A DNA stretch of 64,000 bases from NCBI GenBank assembly GCA_963801255.1, contig CAWDEC010000006.1, positions 709,202 through 773,201 on the forward strand, in the 5' to 3' direction. Source of the DNA: JAICXG01 sp963801255. Its GTDB lineage: Bacteria > Verrucomicrobiota > Verrucomicrobiia > Chthoniobacterales > UBA10450. Position 1 is the stretch's first letter. Every line of letters starts with the position of its first letter. Both the position numbers and the translations under genes were made by a program. The notes beneath the pieces are model-generated. The model searched no databases, was not told where the DNA came from, and saw nothing but the letters and a program-made list of their open reading frames with translations. Shown piece by piece: positions 27,406-36,383 of this stretch.

Positions 27406-27915
27406 ATGATCGAGCAAGGCGACGTGAGTCGCGCGCCCAATGAATTGACTTCAATGGATCGCGCGAGTTACCTCGAACGAATCGTAGCGAAGTCTATGTC
27501 CGAAATCGACCTTTTGAATCTCGCCCGCTCCTGCGGACAGACCATCAGCAGCGAGTTCTCACAAGTCGTCACCATCACCTTCGCCATGGTGGTGGCGATC
27601 TATTATTTCCTTCACCAGGCCGGCGTCCGGATGAAGGTTTTCGCCTTCACCATCTACACCATCGGTATCCTGGCTTACCTCGGCATGATGCTGATGGAAA
27701 GTAACGTCGGCACTGGCGCGGTCGAGGCGCTCAGTGCGATTCCTGTCGCGGCGCAGTCACGGCCGACAGCGCATTTTCTAGGCGTCAGAGCGAGCTGGGT
27801 CGGGATCACTGCGAGTATCCTGCTCAACCTCGTCTACTGGGTTCTCTGGCTGGGAACAGGCTACCTGCTTTTCTTCTGGAGGAAGCCGTCTGACATCGCT
27901 CCGCCGCATCGTTAG
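27406..27915 (+). CDS. membrane protein of unknown function
   Basis: The 169-residue product has three hydrophobic segments: VVTITFAMVVAIYYFLHQAG, VFAFTIYTIGILAYLGMMLM and ITASILLNLVYWVLWLGTGY. The short N-terminal helix (LERIVAKSMSEIDLLNLARS) is cytoplasmic. No family is recognised. The start may be ATG 27406 or 27454 (MDRASYLERI), which begins at a better match. It is divergent from uup, and its stop codon TAG is part of a CGTTAGGC motif. Confidence 0.65.
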   Translation: MIEQGDVSRAPNELTSMDRASYLERIVAKSMSEIDLLNLARSCGQTISSEFSQVVTITFAMVVAIYYFLHQAGVRMKVFAFTIYTIGILAYLGMMLMESNVGTGAVEALSAIPVAAQSRPTAHFLGVRASWVGITASILLNLVYWVLWLGTGYLLFFWRKPSDIAPPHR

Positions 27916-27988
27916 GCGCCTTCGTCGTAGATTTATCTCAGGAGGAAACTGCTGATCAACTGCGAGAACCTAAGCGCTGCGCGAGAAA

Positions 27989-28237
27989 TCAGTCTTTGGG
28001 AGTGAAGTCGCCTTTAACGACTTTTGGAAACTTGGCAGGCTGCGTAGCCAGCTCGGACTTGTAACGGTCTAGCAACTCACTCAGAGCGGGTCGCGGACGT
28101 TGGTCGTCAAAGATCCTATCCCACTCCTTATCGCCGGCGAACTCAGGGAAAATTTGAGGAAGATGTTCGAGAAGCTTGGCGAGCTCCGACGATGGTAAGG
28201 ATCGAATGGCATCTTCGATCTCCTGAGCGGTGCTCAT
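27989..28237 (-). CDS. small antitoxin-like protein
   Basis: The 82-residue product begins with an amphipathic helix of the addiction-module kind (AQEIEDAIRSLPSSELAKLL) and continues with acidic and aromatic residues (KEWDRIFDDQRPRPALSELL). Proteins of this look are often annotated as antitoxin components or DUF2281-like. No toxin gene is adjacent, so it would be an orphan. Function unproven. Confidence 0.55.
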   Translation of the reverse strand: MSTAQEIEDAIRSLPSSELAKLLEHLPQIFPEFAGDKEWDRIFDDQRPRPALSELLDRYKSELATQPAKFPKVVKGDFTPKD

Positions 28238-28313
28238 GAGAGGATTGTAGCGGTTTGCTTGGACCGAGGCAACGAAGACACGACAGCCCGCGAAGTTCGC
28301 CCTGCGACTTCAA

Positions 28314-28946
28314 TCACTGCGGTGCCTGGTTGCTTTGCTGGAGCTTTGCGAGTCTTTCTTCCGCACGGGCGACGTCGGATTTACGGGCGCTTCCGAGCGC
28401 GAGCAGTTGACGTTGGCGGCGAAGATTGAGCGTCGCGGCATCGAGCTGCGCCTTGTGATAAGTTTCTTCCGCGCTTTGCGCGGCCGCGGTGGCTGCGGCG
28501 AGCGCGGCGGTTGCTGCATCAACTTCTGCCTGGGTCGCCTGTCCGGCGGCTAGACGCGTTTTCAGCGACGTTACTTGCGCTTGCACGGCGATCATTTGCG
28601 CATGCGCCAGTTCGGACTGTAGTCGAACGACGCGTAACGCTCGCTGTTCCGCCTCGACTTTCGCCAGCACGCCGATCTTGACCAGGCGCGCGGCCGAGGC
28701 GGCGCTTTTCTTCGCTCCCTCCAATTGCTGGGCGAGCTTCACGGGATCCGTCTCGGCTATTGGCGCGTCTTCCGGAGACTGGTCGGTCCCAGACTGCAGC
28801 TCGGGTGGCTGGATCAACAGCGGCGGCTCGATGTCGAAGGACTCGTCGTCGGATTTCGGCAGGTCCTGGGCGAGCAACGAGCTTAGCAGCAGACCAACGA
28901 TCGCAGCAAATGCCACCACATATTTCGTTAGGAAGCAATCGCCCAT
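28314..28946 (-). CDS. exported coiled-coil protein
   Basis: The 210-residue product has a signal peptide (VVAFAAIVGLLLSSLLAQDL) and then a linker followed by a long, Ala- and Gln-rich helix (about 75-205; TSLKTRLAAGQATQAEVDAA). The helical segment resembles the periplasmic hairpin of TolC or membrane-fusion proteins, with the repeated signatures LVKIGVLAKVEAEQRALRVV and RQRQLLALGSARKSDVARAE. It lacks the beta-barrel and lipoyl domains, so it is not a complete efflux protein. It is divergent from the AraC gene that begins 144 bases to the right. Confidence 0.65.
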   Translation of the reverse strand: MGDCFLTKYVVAFAAIVGLLLSSLLAQDLPKSDDESFDIEPPLLIQPPELQSGTDQSPEDAPIAETDPVKLAQQLEGAKKSAASAARLVKIGVLAKVEAEQRALRVVRLQSELAHAQMIAVQAQVTSLKTRLAAGQATQAEVDAATAALAAATAAAQSAEETYHKAQLDAATLNLRRQRQLLALGSARKSDVARAEERLAKLQQSNQAPQ

Positions 28947-29089
28947 TGGTGTCCCTCGCCGGCTGCTTGAACCTTATCTCTGACTTCTTTCCAGTCACGC
29001 GCGGGTTACGCACAGGGGGCGCCTCAGGCCGCGATAGAGACTTCCCCTGGTGCTGGACGGCCGAGGTGAAATGCGTCACGCTGGCAGGC

Positions 29090-29908
29090 GTGTTGACTCA
29101 TCGGATTCGACGGGTGTCGCCGCTGCTCGCACCGCACGTTGAACATCTGTGGCTGGCGCGAGGGCACATCCAATCCCGTTGGCGCAATATGATTCTGCCC
29201 GACGGCGCCATAGAGCTGATCTTTAATCTCGGCGATCCGCAGAAGCTTTGCGCGAGCGATGACTTGAGAAAGAGCACCGTTTTTCGCAGCAGCTGGATCT
29301 CAGGGGAACGAACGTCCCCCATTGTCATCGAGGAGACCGGCTACGTTGATTTGGTAGGGGTCCGATTGCGGGCTGGTGGCGGGTGGCCGTTTCTCGGGAT
29401 TCCGGTGCGTGAATTCACCGATCAGGTAATCGAGCTCGAATCCTTCCTCGAACGCGACATTGTGGATTTGCGGGAAAGACTCGGAGATCTATCGGATGAC
29501 GACACGCGATTCGATCTCGTCGAGAGCTGGCTGATACGCCGCGCTCGTGCGCGATTCCAACCAACACCCTCGGTAACCCGCGCCTTGAGCATGATCCGCA
29601 CAGAGCCACACGAAATGCGGGTCGGCAGCATTGCCTCAGAGATTGGAATCAGTCACAAACACTTGCTCCGCGAATTCGATCGATGCGTGGGACTAACTCC
29701 GAAGTTATTCGGGCGTCTGTGCTCCTTTCAACGAGTGATCCATTTTGTCGGACAGAAGCTGGAAGTGGATTGGGCGAGTATCGCGGCAACATGCGGTTAC
29801 TACGATCAGGCACATCTCATTCATGAGTTTCGCGCCTTCAGCGGACTAACTCCGTCGAGTTACCTTGGCAGACGCGGGCCTTTCCTGAACTACCTCGAGA
29901 TTCGTTAG
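29090..29908 (+). CDS. AraC-family transcriptional regulator
   Basis: From the GTG at 29090 the product has 272 residues; the longer frame to 28760 is arginine-rich and not coding. The N-terminal half (about 5-120; APHVEHLWLARGHIQSRWRN, ILPDGAIELIFNLGD) is the DUF6597-type sensor domain. The C-terminal half has two HTH motifs, MRVGSIASEIGISHKHLLRE and WASIAATCGYYDQAHLIHEF, with the AraC closing motif FRAFSGLTPSSYL. Such proteins usually activate nearby genes, but the small exported protein downstream (29978) gives no hint of the signal. Stop codon TAG lies in a CGTTAGG variant. Confidence 0.85.
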   Translation: MLTHRIRRVSPLLAPHVEHLWLARGHIQSRWRNMILPDGAIELIFNLGDPQKLCASDDLRKSTVFRSSWISGERTSPIVIEETGYVDLVGVRLRAGGGWPFLGIPVREFTDQVIELESFLERDIVDLRERLGDLSDDDTRFDLVESWLIRRARARFQPTPSVTRALSMIRTEPHEMRVGSIASEIGISHKHLLREFDRCVGLTPKLFGRLCSFQRVIHFVGQKLEVDWASIAATCGYYDQAHLIHEFRAFSGLTPSSYLGRRGPFLNYLEIR

Positions 29909-29977
29909 GGCAGTTGGGCGCGCGGAAATGTCAATTTTTTACAATCCCCGCCTCGCCGCGACTGATACTTTATCGGC

Positions 29978-30514
29978 ATGACTCTCATTCCATTTTCCAG
30001 ATTCCTTACCTTGAGTGTGTTGACCGTTATCTGTCTGACGAGCCACGCACAAACACCACCAGGTTCGTCGGCTGCCAACCTTCACCCGATAGCGTTTTTC
30101 ACCGCCCATGAATGGGACGCACCACTGCCTGATGCACCCGATGGAAAGAAAAGAAAAATTCACGCGCAGTTCAATTGGACTCCAAACGGCCAGGCGATTC
30201 GCATCAGCAATCAAATGGTAATCGATGGAAAGCCGACTCCATACATTGACGGGCTTTATGCCTGGGATCCGAAGCAGCATTCGATCGTCTTTTGCTACGC
30301 TGGTGCAGACGGCAGCCTAACCAACGGCATTGTGAGATTGGAAAATGGCAAGCTTGTCCATGAATTCGAAGAGATAGACAAGGATGGAAAGACGGCGCAT
30401 TACGTCGCGCGTGTCACACCGAAGGGCGACAGCGGTTGGCAGAATGAAATCTTCGCCAAAGGCGCAAATGGCCTGACGCCAGTCGTCAAAGTACAATACG
30501 AAATCGCGAAGTAA
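29978..30514 (+). CDS. exported protein, function unknown
   Basis: The 178-residue protein begins with a signal peptide (LTLSVLTVICLTSHAQTP) that ends near Ala-Gln. The mature part is rich in beta strands: NLHPIAFFTAHEWDAPLPD, IDGLYAWDPKQHSIVFCYA, TNGIVRLENGKLVHEFEEID and TAHYVARVTPKGDSGWQNEI. This matches a family of secreted hypothetical proteins with a beta-barrel or lipocalin-like look (DUF1579-like) and no assigned function. It lies 69 bases after the AraC gene and may be its target. Confidence 0.68.
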   Translation: MTLIPFSRFLTLSVLTVICLTSHAQTPPGSSAANLHPIAFFTAHEWDAPLPDAPDGKKRKIHAQFNWTPNGQAIRISNQMVIDGKPTPYIDGLYAWDPKQHSIVFCYAGADGSLTNGIVRLENGKLVHEFEEIDKDGKTAHYVARVTPKGDSGWQNEIFAKGANGLTPVVKVQYEIAK

Positions 30515-30736
30515 TTCCGTTAACGCCAGCAAGTCAGGGTCAAGTCTGCACGTTTGAGATTTGGTTAGGCAAACCTGACGCGGAACTAAGACTCACAAGT
30601 CAGAAGTTCGAATTCAATCAATCAGAGCTCTGGCTCGGAACGTGCGTTCCACGGCGTCAGTTGTAGTAGTCACGATTTCCGAAAGTCAGGCGTCGGTCTT
30701 TGGACAAGCGGTCGGCTTGGACTGAGAGTCGCTCCG

Positions 30737-31636
30737 ATGGAGATTCATCAGCTCCGATATTTTGTGGCCGTCGCGGAGGAGGGAAGCTTTTCGCAGGCGG
30801 CGGAACGCGAGCATGTCTCGCAGCCTTCGCTCAGCCAGCAAATCCAAAAGCTGGAAGCGGAGCTGGAGCAGCAATTGTTCGATCGTCTGCCGCGCGCGGT
30901 GGTCCTAACTGAGGCCGGGCGATGTTTTCTTGAATACGCGCGACAAATTCTAACCGGAATCGCGGACGCGCGTCGTTCTGTGGCGGCGCTCGAGCACGAG
31001 GTCGCGGGAAGACTGGCGGTTGGCGCGGTGCCTTCGATCGCGCTTTACATTTTGCCGCGGCTCATCAGTAGTTTTCAGCGTGCCTATCCGAAGGTGACGT
31101 TCGAGCTTTTTGAAGACACGACCGACAAGCTGGCGCAGCGGTTGGAAGATGGAACGCTCGACGTAGTGCTTGCGTCGTCAGGCTCCGTGACTCCGACGCT
31201 GGTCCAGCATTCGTTAGGCACGGAGGCACTCCTTCTGCTTGTCCCGGCGAAGCATCGCCTGGCGCGAAAGAGAGCGATCAAATGGAGCGATCTCGGTTCG
31301 GAAAAATTCCTGCTCCTGCATGAGCTTCATTCGCTTTCGATCACTGTGCGGCGGTTACTCGCGGCAAATCACCTCCAGCCGGAGATTGTCTTGCAAGGGG
31401 CGCAGCTGGTGACGATCGCCGCGATGGTCGCCGCCGGGCTGGGGGTCACCGTTGTGCCAGAGATGATGGTGCACACGGAATTCGTCAAGGGATGCGTGGC
31501 CGTCCCGTTTGCGCGGCCGGTGCCGACTCGCGAATTGGTTTTGATTCGCAATCCGCTGCGCTTCGAAAGCAAGGCCGCCGCAGCATTCCGTGAGGAAGCC
31601 GCGACGGCCTTCTTACCCCGGCGAGCGGCCGACTAA
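30737..31636 (+). CDS. LysR-family transcriptional regulator
   Basis: The 299-residue protein has the winged HTH of LysR proteins at residues 1-60 (MEIHQLRYFVAVAEEGSF, REHVSQPSLSQQIQKLEAEL) and a periplasmic-binding-like effector domain at about 90-290 (LAVGAVPSIALYILPRLIS, DVVLASSGSVTPTLVQHSLG, ITVRRLLAANHLQPEIVLQG). It lacks the OxyR cysteines, so it is closer to CynR/CbbR types. Its target is not evident; the neighbouring genes are short and unrelated. Contains a CGTTAGGC motif read as Ser-Leu-Gly (31212). Confidence 0.9.
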   Translation: MEIHQLRYFVAVAEEGSFSQAAEREHVSQPSLSQQIQKLEAELEQQLFDRLPRAVVLTEAGRCFLEYARQILTGIADARRSVAALEHEVAGRLAVGAVPSIALYILPRLISSFQRAYPKVTFELFEDTTDKLAQRLEDGTLDVVLASSGSVTPTLVQHSLGTEALLLLVPAKHRLARKRAIKWSDLGSEKFLLLHELHSLSITVRRLLAANHLQPEIVLQGAQLVTIAAMVAAGLGVTVVPEMMVHTEFVKGCVAVPFARPVPTRELVLIRNPLRFESKAAAAFREEAATAFLPRRAAD

Positions 31637-31678
31637 AGTCGACCGTCGAGCGCCAGGCGAAATCGATCGCTGGCGCCG

Positions 31679-31894
31679 TTACCTGCTCAAACCCATCGCG
31701 TGCACGAGGGTGAACATCGGCCAGGTGGAAAGCAGAACGATCACAGCGAAAAGAATAAACTCCGCGGCAACGCTGGGCCGCTCGCGCTGGGCGTAGCGTT
31801 CGCTCAGCAAGCGAAAAGCGCGCAGGCGCAGCGAAGTCTTCGATTCAAGCAGCTGACCGTTCTTGCCCTTGCTGCTTAAGGTTAGTGTTTGCAT
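31679..31894 (-). CDS. small single-helix membrane protein
   Basis: The 71-residue product carries a basic N-terminal half (SLRLRAFRLLSERYAQRERP) and one helix (AAEFILFAVIVLLSTWPMFT). Function unknown. The frame lies between two larger units and is not overlapped by another gene, so it may be real, but coding potential is modest. Confidence 0.45.
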   Translation of the reverse strand: MQTLTLSSKGKNGQLLESKTSLRLRAFRLLSERYAQRERPSVAAEFILFAVIVLLSTWPMFTLVHAMGLSR

Positions 31895-32042
31895 GCCTGA
31901 CTAACGATCAGGCACGGCTCGCCTTGAAATACTTATTACCACTGGCTGCGATAGGCATTGCCTATCTCTCGCTGGGAAGGAATTGGGAAGCCACGAAACC
32001 AGAAAGGCGAACCAGGGAGTTCTATCCTTGGTGCTTCCCGAT

Positions 32043-32567
32043 TCAATTCGCCTGACTGCTAGTATGAGGCGGCAGCAGGACCATGCGGACAAATTGTGCA
32101 AGGGCCGCGACCAGGTGCACGACAATGAGAGCGAAGAAAGGCCAGAAACGATCCCACACGATCAAGTTGATAACTTGCAACAACATCGCCGCGGTCCCGA
32201 ATACGGCGATACCATAAAAGACAGTCTTGTTTGCGCTCTGCATGTCAGCAGGTGAAAGCTGTCGGGTCGGATTCCGAGTGTAGATGATAACGAGCAATTG
32301 CGCGGCGAAACTGACTCCGCTGCACCAGCGCCAGATGCTCATAGGCGTTGGCACAATTGTAAGTAGGAGCATGCCGAAGAGTGCTTCGGCGAGCGGCAAT
32401 GTTGAATTCGTGAGCAGGAGTTGCAGGCGGAAGCGATCGAGCTGTGACCAATGATGCACTGACTCTGGGCGAAAGACGACAACGATACCGGCAAAGCCGG
32501 CGAGTGTAACTGCAACCTGGGCGGCGACGCCAAGAGCTTCGCTCGGTTGCATCAGGCGACTAAGCAT
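32043..32567 (-). CDS. polytopic membrane protein, function unknown
   Basis: The 174-residue product has four or five membrane helices, for example EALGVAAQVAVTLAGFAGIV, LAEALFGMLLLTIVPTPMSI and TVFYGIAVFGTAAMLLQVIN. The start is ATG 32567 (MLSRLMQPSEALG). There is no recognisable domain and no partner gene. The gene is convergent with nothing close. Confidence 0.62.
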   Translation of the reverse strand: MLSRLMQPSEALGVAAQVAVTLAGFAGIVVVFRPESVHHWSQLDRFRLQLLLTNSTLPLAEALFGMLLLTIVPTPMSIWRWCSGVSFAAQLLVIIYTRNPTRQLSPADMQSANKTVFYGIAVFGTAAMLLQVINLIVWDRFWPFFALIVVHLVAALAQFVRMVLLPPHTSSQAN

Positions 32568-32776
32568 GAGGCCAGGTCAAAAGCAACCTGTCGAAGGGCA
32601 GTGCGGAGTTATCCTTCCCTGCAAGTGACAGGCATGGATAGTCATGAATCGCGTTCATCGTCCGATCTTGGCGTCAACACGAAGCACGAATCCGAATCCG
32701 TAACAGTTTAATTAGATTCGCAGTTGTAGAAGATGAGAGCCCACGGTAAGGAGAACAAACCGAGGGGCATCGTGAG

Positions 32777-33226
32777 ATGAAAGTAGTTCTGGCTTTGAGC
32801 CTTTTCATTCAAATGGCGGTTATAAGCTTGTCGCCGGCGGAGCCGGCAAAGGTTATCGGCGGTTGGAAAGTGGAAATCGTCTTTGGCAACGGCGAAACCC
32901 GCTCCGTCCGCTTCGACGCTCAAGCTTCCGGAAAAGGCAGCCTGGTGTTGTTGATCCCGAAGCCGATATCGGTTGGTGCGGCCGAAGGACCGGCGGCAAC
33001 GTGGAGCGAAAGTGATAACGGCTCGATAACTTTTTCCGGTCCGGTGCAATTTCCGTTGGGCAACGTCGGTCTCCTGCGGGGCACGCTGCTCTTGCGCGGT
33101 CACTTTCAGTCCGAAGGCTTGATCGCGGGAGAAGCCGCCTTTTTTCCCGCGGATCAGGACGTCAAGGATCCTAAAGCCGAACCCTCAAAACGTGGGACGT
33201 TTAAAGCGACTCGGGTCGCTGAGTGA
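32777..33226 (+). CDS. exported protein, function unknown
   Basis: A 149-residue product with a signal peptide (KVVLALSLFIQMAVISLSP). The mature part is beta-rich (VIGGWKVEIVFGNGETRSVR, TWSESDNGSITFSGPVQFPL, NVGLLRGTLLLRGHFQSEGL) and ends with a short polar tail. It would be a small secreted beta-barrel or lipocalin-like domain. No known function. The following Asp-box gene starts 167 bases further on. Confidence 0.62.
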   Translation: MKVVLALSLFIQMAVISLSPAEPAKVIGGWKVEIVFGNGETRSVRFDAQASGKGSLVLLIPKPISVGAAEGPAATWSESDNGSITFSGPVQFPLGNVGLLRGTLLLRGHFQSEGLIAGEAAFFPADQDVKDPKAEPSKRGTFKATRVAE

Positions 33227-33392
33227 CGAAGGGGCCAGCCGGTTCGAACGGGTCATTCGAAAGCCCGTGCTCTCTTGTCGTGGAATACATTACGTAATTG
33301 TAAGAAAAAATCTACCGACCTCGTGCGCCTTTCTTGATAGTCTCGAAATCGGCTAAGAAGATCCTTGGCCGCTGCAGCTGACTAAACCTACT

Positions 33393-35300
33393 ATGAAAAA
33401 AAGAATCAATTCAAGGTCTGCCTTCTTCTATCTGCGTGTTTCCATCGGTCTGGCGTTACTGCTGGCTGGTGTGTTTCTAACGCTCCTTTGCGTTAACCAG
33501 TTCTCCGCAGAAGCAAAACCGCAAACAACCAGGTCAAACACCGGCGTCAATCCCGCGCTCATCCCTCCCATGTTTGACTGTAGCCAGATTCAATCGCTTG
33601 GGCTTAACATCCAGGAGAACCTGAGGGCTGGTGCGCTGATGATCTACTGCGGCGAATCCCAGGGCGGCTCGCCAACCCTTTTCGGCGAGACCTCGCCTAT
33701 GTTGGGCAAAATACTGGAGCCACTCCTCGGCGGAACCGACGAGGATTTGATCACCGGCACGGAAACTTCTCCGCACATCACCCAGTCAGAGACGTTCTCG
33801 GCGGCTAACCCGGATAACCCGATGCAAATTGTCGTGGCCTACAACGACTCTCGTGGCGTTAACGCCAGCCCGCTCAACATCTCTGGTGCGTCTGTTTCTA
33901 CTGACGGTGGCAATACTTTCACACGCGTGACGAAGACTACGGGCCAGAGTCCGTTCTCTAATACCTTCGGCGATCCCGTTATTCTCTACAATCGTCCAAC
34001 CGCGACCTGGTTTACGGCTTGGCTGGACGGTGGCTGCGGTGGCCAGGGCCTTGGTGGCTACAAGTCGACCAATCCTTCGGACGCAAACAGCTGGGTCCAT
34101 TTCTGCATTCATAGCAATTCGGCGGACGACCGCGAGTCTGGCTGGACTGACCAGAATCCGAGCAGCCCCTTCTACGGCCGGATGTATATCTCCTTTAACG
34201 ACTTCAACCGCGGCGGTGGAGCGCTCTTCGTTCGCTATTCGACGGATAACGGATTGACCTGGACTAACGAACGGCAAGTCACCACGGGCTTCTTCCGCGA
34301 CGTCCAACTCACGGGAGACGCATCCAACGGCAATCTCTATCTTGCGTCCATGAATGAAATGGGCGGCGGACTGAGTAATCGCGCCAACCTCTTTTATAAG
34401 TCCACTGACGGCGGTAACAGCTGGACGCTGACTTATACGGGCCCAACCTTTGCCGGCCCGGGAACGACGACCTGCGCGTCCAACAGTTACTTTGCCTGTA
34501 TGTTTAGCGGCCCGTCCTTCTGGCGGCATATGGGCTGGGGTCAGCCTGCGGTTTTCAACAATGTGGTTTCCTATGTTTACGATTCGCGCAACACCACGAA
34601 CGGCGATTCCAGCAACGTCTTTTATATTCGTTCCACTGACGGTGGCGTGACTTTCAGCGCGCCGCTGCAATTGAACACCGATACCACGACCCGTCCTCAG
34701 TGGCAGCCGAACCTCTCTGTCGGTTCTGATGGCAGCCTGCTCGCAGTCTGGTATGACGCGCGTGAGTCGACCACTTGCACCAAGGGTAACCCGGCGGTTC
34801 CTTGCTATAGGATGTGGGCGCGCAAGTCGATGGACAACGGAGCTACCTGGATGCCGGATGAGGCATTCTCGGACGTCGTCTCACCGTTGCCTAACCAACC
34901 CGATCCAAACATCGTAACGGAATACGCAGGTGACTATGACTACAGTTTTGCGTCGCCGGCCGATCATATCCATACCTGGACAGATGGACGCGTGTCGATC
35001 AATAGTGCTTCGCAACAAGATCCCTTTGTCGATCAGGTGGCGATCGGGGGTGGCGGTGAGCAACTCAGGCTTAAGGCCGTTGGCCAGACCCAGGGAACCA
35101 AGCACCGTGCGAAACTGCAGTGGAAGCCGGCTGATAACACCGGCACGGTCGACATCATCCGAAACGGTGTCACGGTCGCCACGGTCCCGGACAATGGATC
35201 CGCCTTCGACAACCTCGGAACACAAACCGGATCATTCACTTATCAAGTCTGTGAGACCGGCACAGGTGATTGCTCAAACGAAGTAACTATTACGTTCTAG
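33393..35300 (+). CDS. Asp-box (sialidase-fold) exported protein
   Basis: The 635-residue protein has an N-terminal signal anchor (LRVSIGLALLLAGVFLTLLC) and a BNR/Asp-box beta-propeller. Five Asp boxes of the S-x-D-x-G-x-T-W type are visible: STDGGNTF, STDNGLTW, STDGGNSW, STDGGVTF and SMDNGATW. The C-terminal 100 residues (RLKAVGQTQGTKHRAKLQWK, SFTYQVCETGTGDCSNEVTI) look like a fibronectin-type III or Ig domain. It could be an exo-sialidase or only a carbohydrate-binding propeller; catalytic Arg residues cannot be assigned by eye. A strong terminator hairpin follows at 35325. Confidence 0.82.
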   Translation: MKKRINSRSAFFYLRVSIGLALLLAGVFLTLLCVNQFSAEAKPQTTRSNTGVNPALIPPMFDCSQIQSLGLNIQENLRAGALMIYCGESQGGSPTLFGETSPMLGKILEPLLGGTDEDLITGTETSPHITQSETFSAANPDNPMQIVVAYNDSRGVNASPLNISGASVSTDGGNTFTRVTKTTGQSPFSNTFGDPVILYNRPTATWFTAWLDGGCGGQGLGGYKSTNPSDANSWVHFCIHSNSADDRESGWTDQNPSSPFYGRMYISFNDFNRGGGALFVRYSTDNGLTWTNERQVTTGFFRDVQLTGDASNGNLYLASMNEMGGGLSNRANLFYKSTDGGNSWTLTYTGPTFAGPGTTTCASNSYFACMFSGPSFWRHMGWGQPAVFNNVVSYVYDSRNTTNGDSSNVFYIRSTDGGVTFSAPLQLNTDTTTRPQWQPNLSVGSDGSLLAVWYDARESTTCTKGNPAVPCYRMWARKSMDNGATWMPDEAFSDVVSPLPNQPDPNIVTEYAGDYDYSFASPADHIHTWTDGRVSINSASQQDPFVDQVAIGGGGEQLRLKAVGQTQGTKHRAKLQWKPADNTGTVDIIRNGVTVATVPDNGSAFDNLGTQTGSFTYQVCETGTGDCSNEVTITF

Positions 35301-35324
35301 TTAGAGGTTATTTGAAGTAGTTCC

Positions 35325-35360
35325 AAGGGCATCCGGTGACAACGCCGGATGCCCTTTCTA
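35325..35360 (+). terminator. rho-independent terminator after the Asp-box gene
   Basis: A perfect 12-bp inverted repeat (AAGGGCATCCGG at 35325-35336 and CCGGATGCCCTT at 35345-35356) with an 8-base loop, followed by a pyrimidine-rich stretch. It lies 25 bases after the stop of the Asp-box gene and would end its transcript. Confidence 0.8.
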
Positions 35361-35567
35361 CTTTCCGGCTTATGATGAGATGCCTGTTTCCGAAAGAGAA
35401 CCATCGAGCTTCAGAAAGCTAAATCGAGTTCTTCCAGGTAAAGCATTGTTCAGGAGCTCCTGACAATAAGCTTCCAAACGCGCCAGCGCTGGTAATTGAT
35501 GCAGCAACAAGCTGGCCTATCGGCTTTGTCCTTTTCGGCAAAGAGCGAGTCGAGTTAGATTCGCCTC

Positions 35568-36290
35568 GTGAAGGCCACAAAGTTTGAATTTGAGCACCGA
35601 TTCTGGATCATCAGCGGGATATTTCTCGTCGGATTTTGCTGTTTCCGCTGGGATATCAACGCACTCTCGTGGCTGCGACACCTTATTGGGTCGACCAGAC
35701 TAAGCGGCGCGGCCTTTTCGCGCATCGCTCTGGGGTTTGGCGCGCTTCTCGTTTTCCTGGCTGCGATATTCCGTACCTGGGCCAGCGCCTATCTGCGCAC
35801 CGAGATTGTCCACGATACGACTCAGCACGCAGAAGCACTTGTGGCCGATGGGCCTTTTCGTTTTACGCGCAATCCCCTCTATTTCGCCAATGTTCCGATG
35901 GCGTTAGGACTAGGGTTACTCTCAAGCCGGCTTGGCTGCTTATTTCTGGTCGCGGCGAACTGGTTGTTTGTTTATCGGCTTATCTTTCGGGAAGAGGCTG
36001 CGCTACGCGAGACCCAAGGGGAACCTTACCGCGCCTACTGTCGCGTCGTGCCGCGCTTCTGGCCAGCGCTTGCCCCGCGTGTGCCGGCGAGCGGCCGTCA
36101 GCCGAGCTGGGGGCAGGCTTTTGCCGGCGAAACGTTCATCTGGCTCTTCGGGGTGGCGGAGTTGATGACCGCGCTCACGCTAAGGGCATCGATTGGCATG
36201 GCCGTTTTTGTCGTGGGTTTCGTGGCGCATTTCGTCACCATTCCCTTGGTGAAACGGCGCTCCGATAAGTCTAGGCACAGCCCTGGTTAG
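35568..36290 (+). CDS. isoprenylcysteine carboxyl methyltransferase/PEMT-like membrane protein
   Basis: The 240-residue protein has five or six helices. In the middle is ADGPFRFTRNPLYFANVPMA, the RxxRNPxY motif of the ICMT/phospholipid N-methyltransferase family, with a preceding Glu-rich loop and, later, FREEAALRETQGEPYRAYC (the substrate/SAM region). The methyl acceptor is unknown. It starts with GTG at 35568. The genes on both sides are unrelated, so it stands alone. Confidence 0.75.
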   Translation: MKATKFEFEHRFWIISGIFLVGFCCFRWDINALSWLRHLIGSTRLSGAAFSRIALGFGALLVFLAAIFRTWASAYLRTEIVHDTTQHAEALVADGPFRFTRNPLYFANVPMALGLGLLSSRLGCLFLVAANWLFVYRLIFREEAALRETQGEPYRAYCRVVPRFWPALAPRVPASGRQPSWGQAFAGETFIWLFGVAELMTALTLRASIGMAVFVVGFVAHFVTIPLVKRRSDKSRHSPG

Positions 36291-36383
36291 GGACGCAAGA
36301 TCTTTGCCTAATGAATCGTGAATACAGTTATGGCCGGGATCGGGCGAAAATTTCTTCGCCGTCGGTCTTGACTCGTAGGTGAC